A DNA stretch of 64,000 nt from Helicocarpus griseus UAMH5409 (GCA_002573585.1 PDNB01000001.1:310001-374000), one strand, 5' to 3'; shown: positions 10,272 to 22,069, counted from the first letter of the stretch. The notes: generated by a model not told the origin, from the sequence alone. Made by a program: numbers and translations.

Positions 10272-12587
10272 TCACCCCGTGCCTGCGGGAGTTCCGGCAT
10301 TGGACCGGAGATGGGCGCTCGAATCTTGAAACAAACTCTGCCATATGAACGCCTCACTCAACAAGAGCTCAATATCCTTTTCGGTCCAGTCCTTGGTGGG
10401 GAGAGCTTGGAGGAACATCATGATTTCCTATGGTAACAATTAGCTGATGGGTGTCTTTTGATATTCGCATATGAAAAGGGGGAAGCAAACCTGGAAGTCC
10501 ATCTTAAGTAGCTGGTCGGACCACTTGACGAGGAATGCGGCACACACGTAAAGATGAAATCGGGAGAAGCCTTGCTCCTCAGCCTGAATGGGACAGTCAG
10601 CTCTGCGAAAAGTTCGGTTGAAGGCGAACCAGATTACATACCATATATGTATCCCACATCCTTATGGTGTTTTGAATGCTGACCTCCCTCATCAAAAGGC
10701 AGTTCATCCATCGGAAGCTGAACTGCATGAACTCGACGCCCTCGTTTTCTAAATGTTTCGCCAGTGTGGAATCAATGCGCATCGTGAGGTCGCGAAGCGC
10801 TCCGACTTGTCTGTGTATACCCGGTTGAGCATATATATAGTTGTCTTGAATACCATCGAGAAGTTTTGTTAGACACCAAAAAGAATCCGCTTCTACAGCG
10901 TCGAGAACTGTTCTTGGTAATTGTCCTGGGTCCATCCCTTCTTCGATATTGAGATCGGTAATATATGTTCCCAAAAAGACCTGCCAAAACGGCGAGACTA
11001 GGTCGTTGATTCCCTGTACATATCCACTTGCAGGATGCCGAATGGCCCACACATAAAGAATTCTTTCTAGCGACCTTTGCGTCGCCTCGTAGCCGTATAA
11101 AGGAATATGGGGGTTTGTACGAGGGACGTCGATGCTAATTTGATGCCAAATAGCTTCATCCAGGCCCCGCCCAGTTCTCACGTTTGATGCGGCACCCACG
11201 CCAGTGGGCTTGTCAGGGGTTGATGAACCTTTTTGAAATGCCTGCCGTACACCGTCGAGGTATTCTTTCCGCTTCCTCTCTAGCGCAGACACGCGACGCT
11301 CACTGTTTGTTGGTAGGTATCCTAATAGAAGCTGCCATGTCATGGCCCGCACCTCATCTGGAACACCAGACCAGGCTAGGTCACGAAGTTCAGGAAGGGA
11401 GACAGTGCTTGCTTGGAGAATGCGTTTGAACTTGTTGATCCTGCTTATACGGGTTGAGTGAACTTCTAATTGTTTGGGGGTTCCGTTTTGCGGAGGAGGG
11501 GAGTGGTTAATTAGGTGGAGTGAGTTCGCGGGATCTTGTAACTTAGTTGTTAGCCGTTGATACCGTTGTTGATAGGGGGTTGAATTTACCAGTCAATATT
11601 TCCTTGTATTGGGGCCGTAAGATCTTGCCATCGCTCTTCTTTGCTGTTGGGTAGGTCAGGACACCTCGTTCCTCTGCAATATCAGAACTATTGGAGCGGA
11701 GCCTTAATGCGGATAGGTTCGGGACCAAATTCGAAGAGCCATTTGTCCTGTTTCTCGATCCACCTCGTCCATCATTCCCTTTCGTCGAGTATTGGGTAGA
11801 AGGTCCCTTAGCCTTCTTCTTCCGAATGCTTGTGACGCTTGGGAGCCCAAATTCGTCCTCATCATCATCGTATGAGATCTCGTCCTCGTCCCCATCATCA
11901 TCGTTGTTCCAGTTTTCGCCAGCTTGTCCTATCAGGCTCGCATATGGATGGCGAGTTGGTGATGTGACCCCTCCCGATTCCGTCAGCGGCGTCGAATTAC
12001 TACTCCGGTTATAACTGCTGGTACGTGATGGCACTGGCGATGCGTGAGGTCGTCCGTAAGGTGGCATGCTTCTAGAAATTTGTGAGCGGAGTTAACTTGT
12101 AAACCAGGGACCCAGGGCCAGGGGGGCGGGGGTTGTTGGTCTTGAAACATACCTCACCATATCTGCGTGAGAATAGGATGCCCCGACAACAGTATTTGAA
12201 TCAAGTGCGCCATGCGAACTATGCTGCGACGAAGACCGAGATTTCCAAAATGGTGAAGCTACCCGTCTTTCAATTACGTTAACATACGGACAGGGGGTGG
12301 AGTGTCCAGGGGAGGGATATATACGTACTCGGTTTGGTCTAGTATGAGCGAAACACAGAGTAAACTGTTAGCAAATCCGTAATCACATAGATATAGAGCT
12401 GCAGATAAAAATATCCTAGCAGCTAGAAAATAACTAAATTGTTGCTTAGTGATATGCAGTACGGACCGACCTGAACCATCTCCTGCTTGGAAGCACAGCT
12501 GCGAATCAGCATAATACTACTAGTAGGTTAAGACGCCGGAAGCCCGTTAGAGAAGCATACCTGCTGTTGAGACTTCCTGCCCGCCAT
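10272..12587 (-). CDS. gyp1: TBC-domain Rab GTPase-activating protein GYP1
   Basis: This is a Rab-GAP expected to act on Ypt1-type GTPases at the Golgi. I read seven minus-strand exons: 12587-12561, 12338-12329, 12258-12153, 12071-11590, 11534-10642, 10583-10491 and 10427-10272 (588 aa). Exon 2 is only 10 nt. It is needed to join MAGRKSQQQ to the conserved SPFWKSRSSSQHSSHG segment in frame. The TBC domain spans about residues 265-560, with the arginine finger in IxxDxxR (Ile340, Asp343, Arg346) and the glutamine finger in YVQG (379-382). Both catalytic residues are intact. The N-terminal 200 residues are Ser/Thr-rich with an Asp/Glu tract. A start at 12067 would give a shorter protein, but the upstream exons look genuine. 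Confidence 0.9.
12329..12338 (-). other. gyp1: 10-nt micro-exon of GYP1
   Basis: The decamer ACCAAACCGA is preceded by a pyrimidine-containing acceptor ending CTAG and followed by the donor GTACGT. It supplies phase: 27 nt plus 10 nt plus 106 nt leaves two bases, which the next exon completes. Confidence 0.65.
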
Positions 12588-13317
12588 AGCTAGATAGCTC
12601 CTTGCTGTTAATAATATAAAAGCAGAACGATGAGCAATCTGGAGAGAAGTCTCAAGAGGGAGAGGGGGGGAAGGGGGGGTTGTAGAGGACTATGGCAATG
12701 GATGTCGAGGTGTCCGTCAATAGAGCCGCATCACCAGCAGGATGGCCGCTGCTCAATGGCCGCTGTCTATAACGTTGACAATACTAATACTGTATGGTCA
12801 CAGTTTCCAGTATCGATAACGACATCACGGAGAACTGAGGAGGCAATTGTCAGCGACTGGTACTTTATCAAGAGGCGGGGGGTGGTTATGATAGAGATAA
12901 CAATAAGATAGTAGAATAATGACAATAACAACAGTATCTGTTTTATTTATAAATAGGACTGTGCTACCCGAACCTGAGATACGATGAAAGAACAGCCAAC
13001 GGTCCATACAATTTGTGTTCCTCTGCAGAACACATGACAATACCATACCCTCCACCACCGCATTTTAGACCCCTCTGCCCCGATTGGGTCTAGCCTGCCT
13101 GCCAAGCGGCTCTTCACCTCTTCGTCTTCGTCTTTCCTTCTTTCTCTTCTCTCTCTCAACATCCCTCCGTCTATCAGAATCAACTATTACAGCACTCCTA
13201 TTGTCTATCTACTCCTAGTAGGCTGATTGTAACCGAGCTTGTGGACTCTGTCTAGCGCACATCATCCTATTTATCTAACCCGTTTGAGCAGTTTGGACCT
13301 CAACGGCAACATACATC
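12588..13317. promoter_or_regulatory. Shared upstream region of GYP1 and HRP1
   Basis: This 730-bp divergent interval contains G-rich and purine-rich stretches near 12650-12700 and a pyrimidine-rich tract at about 13125-13165, just upstream of HRP1. Such CT tracts are common near transcription starts in filamentous fungi. No coding sequence is seen. Confidence 0.55.
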
Positions 13318-16300
13318 ATGACTCAACCAGAGGATCTTGAGGAAGATCTCTTCGCAGACCTGTGAGTCTTCTCATCTCTTGCATAGGGCATCTGAGCATC
13401 CAAATTTCTAGGTGCCAATTATACGCATATATTGACATTTCCTTTGGACAGTTATGACGCGGATGATACCACAAGCCAGCGCCCAGCTCCCCCAGCTGCT
13501 GCACCGAGCTTTCCAGAACCTGAACAGCCACTACAGAGCGAAGCGAGTGTACCTTCTGCGCCTCCTCCACAACAGCAAAATGTGGATAGCAACCAAACCT
13601 TTCAACCAGATACTCAACCAGAGCAACAGCAGCAGCAACCTATGAATGGTGGCTTCCAACACAATGGTTACAATGAGTCGACGCCCACGGTGCAAGATAG
13701 TACCCACAGTACATCCAATGTAGATTCAGGGAGTCATGGAACTGGTATCAAGGAAGATGGGTAAGTCTGATTAAATACTGAATATTCCTTTTTATCTTTG
13801 CTGTCTTTTCCCTCACTTGTCACGGTGAGAACATTGAGCTGCTGTTGAGGCAGTGGGCTGCGGCGATGAAAGCGAAGTGACTGCTATTTTGGGGTTCTTA
13901 TTTCCTGCCAGACGTATTTGGGCTGTTGGGTTTGGAACTGGCATCGACTGGGGGGTAAAGCGCTTGCTACAAAGAATGTGGCGTGGCTCATCCATATTCA
14001 TCTGACCCGCATTACAAACTAAATTTTTCGTGGAAACGGAAATCACGGAATTGTCCGGGGAATACAATAAGGCATATGCAGGCGCACCGGATCGGGATTT
14101 GCTGCGTGGGTTGAGCTATTCGAACTATTGTTGTGGGCACTTGGGAGCATGGGAAAGCAGGGCGGATATAGCATGAAGTGGAGGGGATCCTACATGGTGT
14201 GCTCAGCAAGCCAGATATGGTCAGAACAAGAGTATCGGATTATCAGCCATCGCATTGTGGGAGGAAGAGGAAGTCGATGGGACTTGGACGAAGCCAGGCG
14301 AGCCAGTTATTCAAGCGAACCTAGTACAGCTGCTACTAAAAGCTTCTTGTCGATATATCTTCATAGAACAGAGCAGGAAGTAGACACTTCGGTTGTCTTG
14401 AAATCTGGGATATCGAACAGCATTACCTAGCTTCGGACTATTAGAAAGGCAGAGGATCTACGGACAGAAACAGAAAGAAAATACAGTCGTCACAAAATAT
14501 TTTACACCTGCATTCTATACTGGCCAGATCTGGCTTCAGCTCTGCATACATGCATATTCGACGAGGCTCCTGAAAGTGCTGTGTGCCTGAGGATCACCCA
14601 GCCACCAAGCCCCGCTTGTAAAGGAGTTATCATGCCTCAGTCAACCTTCAAACACTCCTATATATCCACCTAGCTCGACCCTTGCAACCAACGCTCCGGA
14701 GATGGCAGACGCCACGATCAGTTCTTGGTAGTGAAGACTGAACACGACAATTCGGTTCCCTTAAGCCGTTTCAGCCGCGGTGATGGATGGATGTACTATC
14801 TTCGGCGTATGCCGCGGCTGTCGCGCCATGTCCCAGCAGCTCTTTGGTCGAATACCTTGACAATTGTGCCGTTGTATTTCAAGCATAGTGACTTTCTGAA
14901 TGTTTTACTGTTATAGCAGTGTGTTTTTGCGAGTTCAGCATTGTTGGGGTACAGTGACTAATAGATCTATCATATATAGAAAGATGTTTATCGGAGGTTT
15001 GAACTGGGAAACAACAGATCGTATGTACCGACTCTCCAATTTGATTGAAACAAACTCTAGAGAACTATGTCTAACCAGAATTTCTTTTTTTCTTTTACCA
15101 GAATCACTCAAAGATTACTTTTCACAGTTTGGGGAGGTCCAGGAATGCACGGTAATGCGTGACGGCGCCACGGGACGGTCAAGGGGGTTTGGCTTCCTCA
15201 CCTTCAAAGACCCCAAGACTGTGAACACGGTGATGGTGAAAGAACACTATTTAGATGGTAAAATCGTAAGTGTTCCTTTTTCTGACGCTTTACAGGCCTT
15301 CCATGCTTTCCAAAGCATTGGAGCCGCCTGCAGGTGAGAGCAATTTAACTTACAATGGAAAACCATATAGATCGACCCAAAACGCGCTATACCTAGAGAT
15401 GAACAAGAACGAACTAGCAAAATCTTCGTCGGCGGCGTCAGCCAAGAAGCAACCGAGCAAGATTTCAAACAGTTCTTCATGCAATTTGGCCGAGTGGTAG
15501 ACGCCACGCTCATGATTGATAAGGATAGCGGCAGACCTCGCGGTTTCGGCTTCGTGACCTTTGACAGCGAAGCAGCCGTTGAAGCAACCCTCTCGGGCCC
15601 GCTAGAGATCCTCGGGAAACCGATCGAAGTCAAGAAAGCACAGCCGCGCGGCAACATGCGGGATGACGACGATAGAGGCAGAGGGCCCCGGCGCGGAATG
15701 CAGGATCGTTTCGGCAGAGACAATGACCGCTCCGCCGGCCCGGATGGTTCGCAACAGCAACAAAACACCCAGAATCAGGGGGGGTTGACAAGCGGCATGA
15801 GTCCGCAGATGATGGCACAATACTGGCAGCGTATGCAGCAGTATTTTGCACTCATGCAACAGCAAATGGCTGCGGCCGCTGCTCAAGGCCAGTCTACGGC
15901 TGGAATGGGAATGGCAGGTATGAACCCGGCGATGTTGCAGCAGATGCAGCAGATGAGTGCGATGGGTGGAGGCGCGCCGCAGGGTGGCATGAATCAGGGT
16001 ACCCAGGGCCCTGGTCCTCAGGGGATGCAGGGAATGATGAACCCAGCCATGATGCAGCAGATGCAGCAAATGCAACAGATGCAGAACCAGGGGCCCGGAG
16101 CGGGACCTGGCGGTCCTGGATTCGGCGGTGGCGGAATGGGAGGACAGATGAATAATGCCATGGGGCCCGGCCCAGGTGGTCCTGGGATGGGTGGAAATAT
16201 GGGAGGTGGTAATGTACCCGGCGGACCACCAGGTCCGATGGGAGGTGCTGGCGGCGGAAACATGGGCATGGGCGGTGGCCCGGGCGGCAACTTCTCGGGC

Positions 16301-16750
16301 CCCCGCGGCGGTCCTGGCTACAACGCGCAGGAACAAATTGCATTTGAGCAGCAAAAGTATGAGCAACAGCAAGCGCGCCGCGCCATAGAGTCGTCCCGCG
16401 GCTTTACTCCTTACCAACAAGGCGGCCCTACTTCCTGGGAGGGAATGTATGATGATGTCCCGCAGCCGAACATCCCAACGGGCCCACAGGGCGGCGCTGG
16501 TATGGGCCGTGCCGGCAGCGTGGGGGGTGGAATTGGCCGGGGAATGTCGCCCAGTCATAGCATGACGCCGCAGCATGGCGGTGCGCGGCCATCCCCGGCT
16601 GGTAGCAACAAGAGCTTAACACCGCAGCCGCAGAGTGCGCCCCCGGCTAATGCACCAACGGGACCTAGGAATGCGGGGAAGCCAGGGGCTAATTATCGGG
16701 GTGGTGGGAGAGGGGCGCACCGGGGATTCCATCCTTATGCAAGAACCTAA
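13318..16750 (+). CDS. hrp1: Two-RRM RNA-binding protein HRP1/NAB4 (cleavage factor IB-like)
   Basis: Yeast Hrp1 binds the polyadenylation efficiency element and shuttles with mRNA. Exons are 13318-13361, 13452-13760, 14980-15020, 15102-15265 and 15371-16750 (645 aa); every phase checks. The N-terminus is acidic then Pro/Gln-rich. RRM1 covers about residues 119-195 (MFIGGLNW, RNP1 RGFGFLTF) and RRM2 about 203-278 (IFVGGV, RNP1 RGFGFVTF). The C-terminal half is low-complexity, rich in Gln, Met and Gly with repeated QQMQQM units, then GGPG-type repeats, and ends in an RGG-like segment. Intron 2 is 1219 nt, more than ten times its neighbours. The long minus-strand open frames here are shadows of the repetitive coding sequence. 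Confidence 0.93.
13761..14979 (+). other. Unusually long (1219-nt) intron of HRP1
   Basis: The donor GTAAGT follows an exon ending in the first two bases of a Gly codon. The acceptor TATATAG precedes AAAGATG, which restores GKMFIGGLNW. Open frames inside are short, carry no known domain and include frequent stops in all frames. No RNA gene is recognised. Confidence 0.75.
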
Positions 16751-17035
16751 GCGGGAATGGAATGAGAATGCAGCGGGTTAGTTCATTTGGGTGGGGTCGA
16801 GTTTGTGATCGGTCAATCATGGATGTTCGATTGAGATTAGAAAACTCAGGTTGCACTTGTGGAATAGACTCTTGGGCTTATCCGGTACACGCAAAAACAA
16901 AAATTCGTTGACATGGCACTTATGTCACGTAACGATATTATGGCGTTCCTTATTCCGTTCGACGCTTTTAAAAAACACGACTAGTGACAGAGCGTTCCGT
17001 TCTCGATCATGCACTATACCCTCCTAACTTCCGCT
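16751..17035 (+). other. HRP1 3' flank
   Basis: Probable 3' untranslated sequence of HRP1. No open frame of note and no repeat. Confidence 0.4.
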
Positions 17036-17640
17036 CTTTCGTCTACTTCTCTTTATCTTACGAGAGATAACTGAAAAATTGCCTTTCCCCATCTTCTTTT
17101 CCTTTATACTTCACCCGCTCTTTCCACTGTTGCTTGTCCGGGACCCTTCCTCACACCTTGAAGAACGTACGGTTTTCCGGGACCGAACAAAAGCCCGTAG
17201 TGAAGCAAAGGCAGCAAAGCGCCCCTTTCCCGCGGCGCGCTTTTCTATAGTAAGGGCTCTTCACTTGTTTTTTCATCATCTTTCACCGCATGCTCATGCT
17301 CACGTCCCGCAATTTACCTCTTGTTCTTTTTCTGTTTCTCTGTTCCTGTGGTCTGCTCCTCCCTAACCGTCGTCCACGTTTAATTGTTTCGCGCTTTAAT
17401 ACCGCAAATAAAAATTTCAAAACAAAGCCTCCTTGCTTGCGTCGCTATGATTGTCGCCCCTCTTGTTACTGTTGTTGTGCGCTCTTCCGAATTAAACCCG
17501 TTTTCTATATTCTCACGTTTATCTCTCCTCTTCTTCGCGTTTTACTACGATCCTTCTCTTATTGCATTCATGCTTCGTCTCAAAGTCGTCTTTTTTACGC
17601 TATCAGTTTTCCCATCGAGTCACCTTTCAACGTGTATGTA
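17036..17640 (+). other. Strand-biased pyrimidine-rich tract of unknown function
   Basis: For about 600 bp the plus strand is strongly C+T-rich. Two overlapping frames of 85-120 codons lack stops, but their products are Ser/Phe/Leu/Arg low-complexity, which the base bias explains. Such tracts in filamentous fungi normally sit just before transcription starts, yet the next gene here is on the opposite strand. It may mark a plus-strand non-coding transcript or a long 3' UTR. Confidence 0.4.
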
Positions 17641-18999
17641 ATACTAAACTAAAATCACATTTACAATAAATGATCAATAGAAAAAAAAGAAAAGAAACAA
17701 GAAGCCAAACGCGAAAACCATGACTTCTAACATTACAAAAATATCCAAAAAGAAACCCCGTGTAGTTTCCCTCCCTTTTGCCCCTAGTACGTTGAGCGAT
17801 TGTAGAGTTAGGGAACATAACGTTCATCAGCATGGGAGCGTTTGAATATTATATTTTGTAGGTGATTATGACCTTCAAACAATCATCATTTTTCATCTCG
17901 TTGGATTACTTGAACAACCCAGCTCCCATAACAATCCTCCACATATGCTGTTCATGGCAGCTCTTTCTTGTTGTGAAGATAACATTTGGCTTTCAGTACC
18001 TGTATTGAAGTGGGTTTAAGCTGACCAAAGAACGAATTGAATGTGCCCTGGAATATCTCATTCCCACACCCGCGCTCTCACGCTCTCTCATTTTCATCAG
18101 AGGGATTGTTAGAGGGGCTCTGGCGGTAATTCGGGGCAGCCGGAGAGAACGGTATGGTTAGTGTGGAAAAGGGAGAGTGAAAAGGAAACGTGCTTGGATC
18201 AGTGGCGGAACTCTCAATGAGTGGGCTGGGCGATTGAACCTTGCGTAATAGGATATGGAGGGCTTTCTACTTTTATTCGAAGAGCTATGAGAGGTACGGG
18301 TGATTCTTATTTAACATTTCTTTGAATGTTGTGGAATGAACGCGTGTGGCTATTACGGAGAGCTAAGTTGAGAGGCAGAGGCGGCAAAGAAAGATTAAGG
18401 AGGAGTGTTCTGTCTACTGCCAGTGAGTTTTATATTGTGATGTCGGGCAATGAAGATTCTATATAGCTCGTATAAAGACAAAGAAAGAGAGTAAGTGAAA
18501 GAGAGGAGGGCGAGTATGCTCTGTAAGAGATGTGAGAGAGAGGATATGTAAGATGTCGCTAACCATTGGGAGAGAGAACACAGAGCTAGAAAAGACTTAG
18601 GGTTAGGGTTAGGGTTAGCTGGATAGGCGTAGTAGGTAGAGACATTAGAGTGATTGAACAGGTACGAAAAAGGAAAATGAGCAGCAGATGTCTGAGGTAC
18701 GTATGGACAGATTGGGTTTCAGGGGGATATCGTATAGTTGTTAGTAGAAAATGAGGGTATTGGTAAGTGATTTCAAAAGTGGCGGGTAGTACATACTAAT
18801 GAAGCAAGGTCAAGGATATAAACAAAAAGTCAAGAGGAGCCCCTAAAAGAAGGAGAACAGGGGACGTGTGGGTTCAACAAAAATTACAAAGATAGTTGAT
18901 GCCAATCAAGCTTTGATACACAGAAACGGACAGAACAAATAAACACCAAATTTCGCCAACCAAACCCCGAATTCAATGACGATAAAAAGTAAAGTGCTT
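17641..18999. other. Long 3' flank of the FLC gene, no gene seen
   Basis: This 1.36-kb non-coding interval lies between convergent genes. It includes purine-rich runs around 18480-18560 and a short telomere-type repeat. I see no open frame with a recognisable product. Confidence 0.5.
18597..18618 (+). repeat. Interstitial telomeric repeat, TTAGGG x3 plus TTAG
   Basis: Twenty-two bases read as perfect TTAGGG units. This is the telomere repeat of most filamentous ascomycetes, found here internally between convergent housekeeping genes. Confidence 0.9.
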
Positions 19000-21309
19000 T
19001 CAGTATTGCCTCCCCAACATCGGTAATGTTGGCTGCCTCTCTCTCTCAGGCGATGGCGTGCGGCTATTCATATCCCGCATATTCATATAGTTGATATTAT
19101 TCGCGTTGGACGAGAGCAGATGGTCCGTGCTGCGGGTGGGCATGTGGCGTGATGCGTGCTTTTCTGCGGGAGAGTCCATGTATGGTTCATAAGGGGTGGT
19201 GCGATTAAACATCCCCATTTCACCTCTGCGGGTTGACAGGTAGCGTTGTGGGGGTAGGGGAGAGCCTTCCAGTAGCGAGTTGCGGGCATCGAGTGGGGTG
19301 AGGTTGTCGAGGTCGCGGTCCATGGTTTCTGTTTTGTTCGTCAGTGGTCTGAAAACTGATAAAAGATCAAGGCTTGATAGAGGGAAAAGGACTTACCAGG
19401 ATCCTTCCGTCTTCTTGCTTTGTGGGGATTCTTCCTGCAGCAGAGGATTATAGCGTTCACGGCGATTAGGATAGCGAGGATGCCGGTTAGCGCCGATTGG
19501 ACTGCAACCAGAGCGACACCAGTGACGGTTTGTGTTGTCTTCGAGATACCCAATTCCTGCACGAAGACGAGAATACACACGACGGAGAGCACGCGGACGA
19601 CTTGGATGGAGATGTTGATCCACTGGCCTGATTTGGCTTCGTAGGGTCTCGACCACAAGAGGAGAATGAGCATAATGGCCTCCACCGCAAGTTGGGCACC
19701 CGTCTGGAAGAGCCCGTGCCCGTCACCGCCGGCGATGATGCAGCCTCTCACGAGCATGTATATAATGGTGGGGACGAAGATCCACCAGTATCCCTTTTTA
19801 TAGTTGTCGTAGAAGTGGCTGTATTTGCGCCAAGTCTCATGGTCTTCGTATAGTGCAGCAGCAGTGCCTTCCACCTTTTTATATCGACGAGCCACGCTCC
19901 AAATCCTGAATGTGAAATAACCAAGGGTACCCGTGAAGAGAGCCAGTGTGACGCCGGCGAGGAGTTTGGCAGCCCAGGAGTCGCCTCTGGTGAACTGGAA
20001 GACGCAATATAGGACCCAAATGCCGTACAAAATGAGAATCAAACTGGTGATTGTCCTTGCCATCAAACCCCAATAATCTTTCCGGAAGGTTGATAGTTTC
20101 GCTGGGAAAGATCCAAACATCGCCCAGAGCTCCAGGATAAGCTTAAAGAGTAGGATGCCAACTGCAATGGCTGCCACGACAATAGCAAATATCAGCAACA
20201 CCGTCATAAATGTGTTTGCCTCAGGAACTGAGAGCATTTCGACGTATCCTTGGATCCCATGCACAACGTGGTTGATCCCACTCGGCTCGCTACTGCCCTC
20301 CCCTGATGTGTTATTGACGGAGGTCTGTATTTGCCGAACCGCAAGCTGCGTAGCATGGAGAAGATAATCCAATGATCGTTTCGCCGGGCCTGAACTGCCT
20401 TTTCCTTCCTGGAATATAAGCGTAGCGTTTCGAATAAACTCGAAATTGTTATGGGTCAGATTCCCGCCGGTCCTGTTCCTAAATTCATCAATCGAGGTCT
20501 GCATCTGGTTCCACGGAATTAGCCCGGTGCTGAAGGCAAAGTTCTTCGTGAAGCTGCGGTATATCGGGGGATAATCGACGCTCAACATCCCGTTGGTTGC
20601 CATCGACCCAAACCACCCAAAAACTTCACCGAAAGTCGGACTCGACGTAGCGACACCAGGATTGCCAGCTGAAGCCAACGCCGACACGCCAGACAATGCT
20701 AAAGCTGCCCCAGCAATTCCGGCAGCAACATACGATACGGCGGGCGCTTCGAGTGTCTTCCCGTTGCCTACTACCGAGCTGATACAGGCAAGGTCGTCAC
20801 CACCCTCCTTTGCTTTCAACCGCATGGTAGCCTCGGCCTCGAGGTCAGGGATGGCGAAGGCAATAGATGGGATTTTCTCTGCGAAACTAGATGGTATCTT
20901 TTGAACTCCTTTGGCGGAGAAGTCTCCCACAGGAACTACAGATAGAGAATAAGCAAGACTTGCGCAGAGACTGACAAACTCAAACTACATGTTACATACC
21001 AGGACAAAGCTGCTCGACCTTCGTTCCCTCGAAACATGGGTCGAAATCTTGAGTAAATTCCTGGCCGTATGCCTGGATTACCAACTCAGCCGTTACTTTC
21101 TGAGCCTTCTTGCTGCTCCCCGCAACGTCAAAATTGAAGGTTTTGGTGGAACGGTCGAACTCCAGATTGATTCTCTCAACTTTGATTTCGGAATCGTCCA
21201 TGCAAGTGGTGAAGCCATTGTTCTTCAGGACGTCTGCACCGTTAACATGATTTAAGAACAGAGCCCCCGCCAAAAGGAGGGACGCTGTTGACCAAGGTCG
21301 GATCCGCAT
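19000..21309 (-). CDS. FLC-family putative flavin carrier (ML-like/TRP membrane protein)
   Basis: FLC proteins of yeast are implicated in FAD import into the ER, haem uptake and wall integrity. Exons are 21309-21000, 20935-19397 and 19328-19000 (725 aa). A start at 21339 would add ten residues, but MRIRPWSTASLLLAGALFL from 21309 is a better signal peptide. The lumenal ML-like domain follows (cysteines in TTCMDD, DPCF, QLCP), joined across intron 1 to VPVGDFSAKGVQKIP. The TRP-like domain has about nine membrane helices between roughly residues 320 and 620. The cytosolic tail from exon 3 is polar and Ser/Pro-rich, with a terminal PMLGRQY. Which of FLC1/2/3 it matches cannot be decided here. Confidence 0.9.
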
Positions 21310-21365
21310 ATTGGTTGACCAGATTGGTCTGGAGCACAATTGGCTCGAGTCCTCCCGGATGGTAT

Positions 21366-21484
21366 CTAGTAAAGAGTTAGCTAAGACATAGAGGGTAGTT
21401 ATGGAAAATGGTCCTCTGATGATCAGATCTTTAGGTTGAGTGTAGATAGTATGTTGAACTCCTGGGGATGTTGTTGCAACTCAC
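21366..21484 (-). other. Probable 5'-UTR intron of the FLC gene
   Basis: Reading the minus strand, a strong donor AG/GTGAGT at 21484 is followed by an acceptor TTTACTAG at 21366 with a GCTAAC branch-like element just before it. The 119-bp segment lies about 57 bp upstream of the start codon, so splicing it would not change the protein. Confidence 0.45.
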
Positions 21485-21944
21485 CTCTAGAAACGGAAAT
21501 GAGTATAAGAAGGGTGTGACATGAGTCGACGGAAATCTAGTGCATGAAAATGGATAGAACAAACGAAACAGAAACACACGGCAGGGAGAACAAGGAGGAA
21601 ACCTAATAAAGAAACGGGGATTGAAGAATGGTGACTTGAAAGAATAAAGAAATTGTGTAGAAGAGGGAGAGATCAAGAAAGAAACATCTAGGAGGTGATG
21701 TTGTTGTCCATCAAAACAAGATCAACAACCATAAGCTCTTTTTGCCTAGTGACGTCTATGTAAACCGGTTTAAGTGTATAAAGTGTATTAAAATGATTAT
21801 AAGTTGGATATATCAACGTGGAAATGAAAATAGCATCAGATATTCAGGAAAGCAAAAAGGAAGAGAGGAGGAAAAGGAAGAGGAGAGAAGAAAGGAACAA
21901 AAATCCGAACCACACAGCAGAATCTTCAACTTGTCTGACCTGGC

Positions 21945-22069
21945 TATAAAACGGCCCTCTATTTGTTCCCATACAGTGGCATACGCATAGCGGCAGCGGC
22001 AGGGCAACGCAACGCAACGCAAATAGGGCGGGAAGTGGAGGGCGGCGACAAGCTTTGGATGGTATAAAA
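21945..22069 (+). promoter_or_regulatory. Two TATAAAA boxes on the plus strand, no gene assigned
   Basis: TATAAAA occurs at 21945-21951 (in GGCTATAAAACGG) and at 22063-22069 (in GGTATAAAAGAAGG), 118 bp apart and both with G/C flanks typical of functional boxes. No convincing coding sequence follows on the plus strand. They could drive an unannotated transcript or be chance matches. Confidence 0.3.

Noticed and set aside
15602..16576. 324-codon minus-strand frame rich in His, Leu and Arg
   Set aside because: It lies exactly opposite the Gln/Met/Gly-rich HRP1 tail; its composition is the complement of that repeat and it has no domain.
17079..17652. Plus-strand frames of 85-120 codons in the CT-rich tract
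   Set aside because: Two overlapping frames are both open because of base bias; the products are Ser/Phe/Leu low-complexity.
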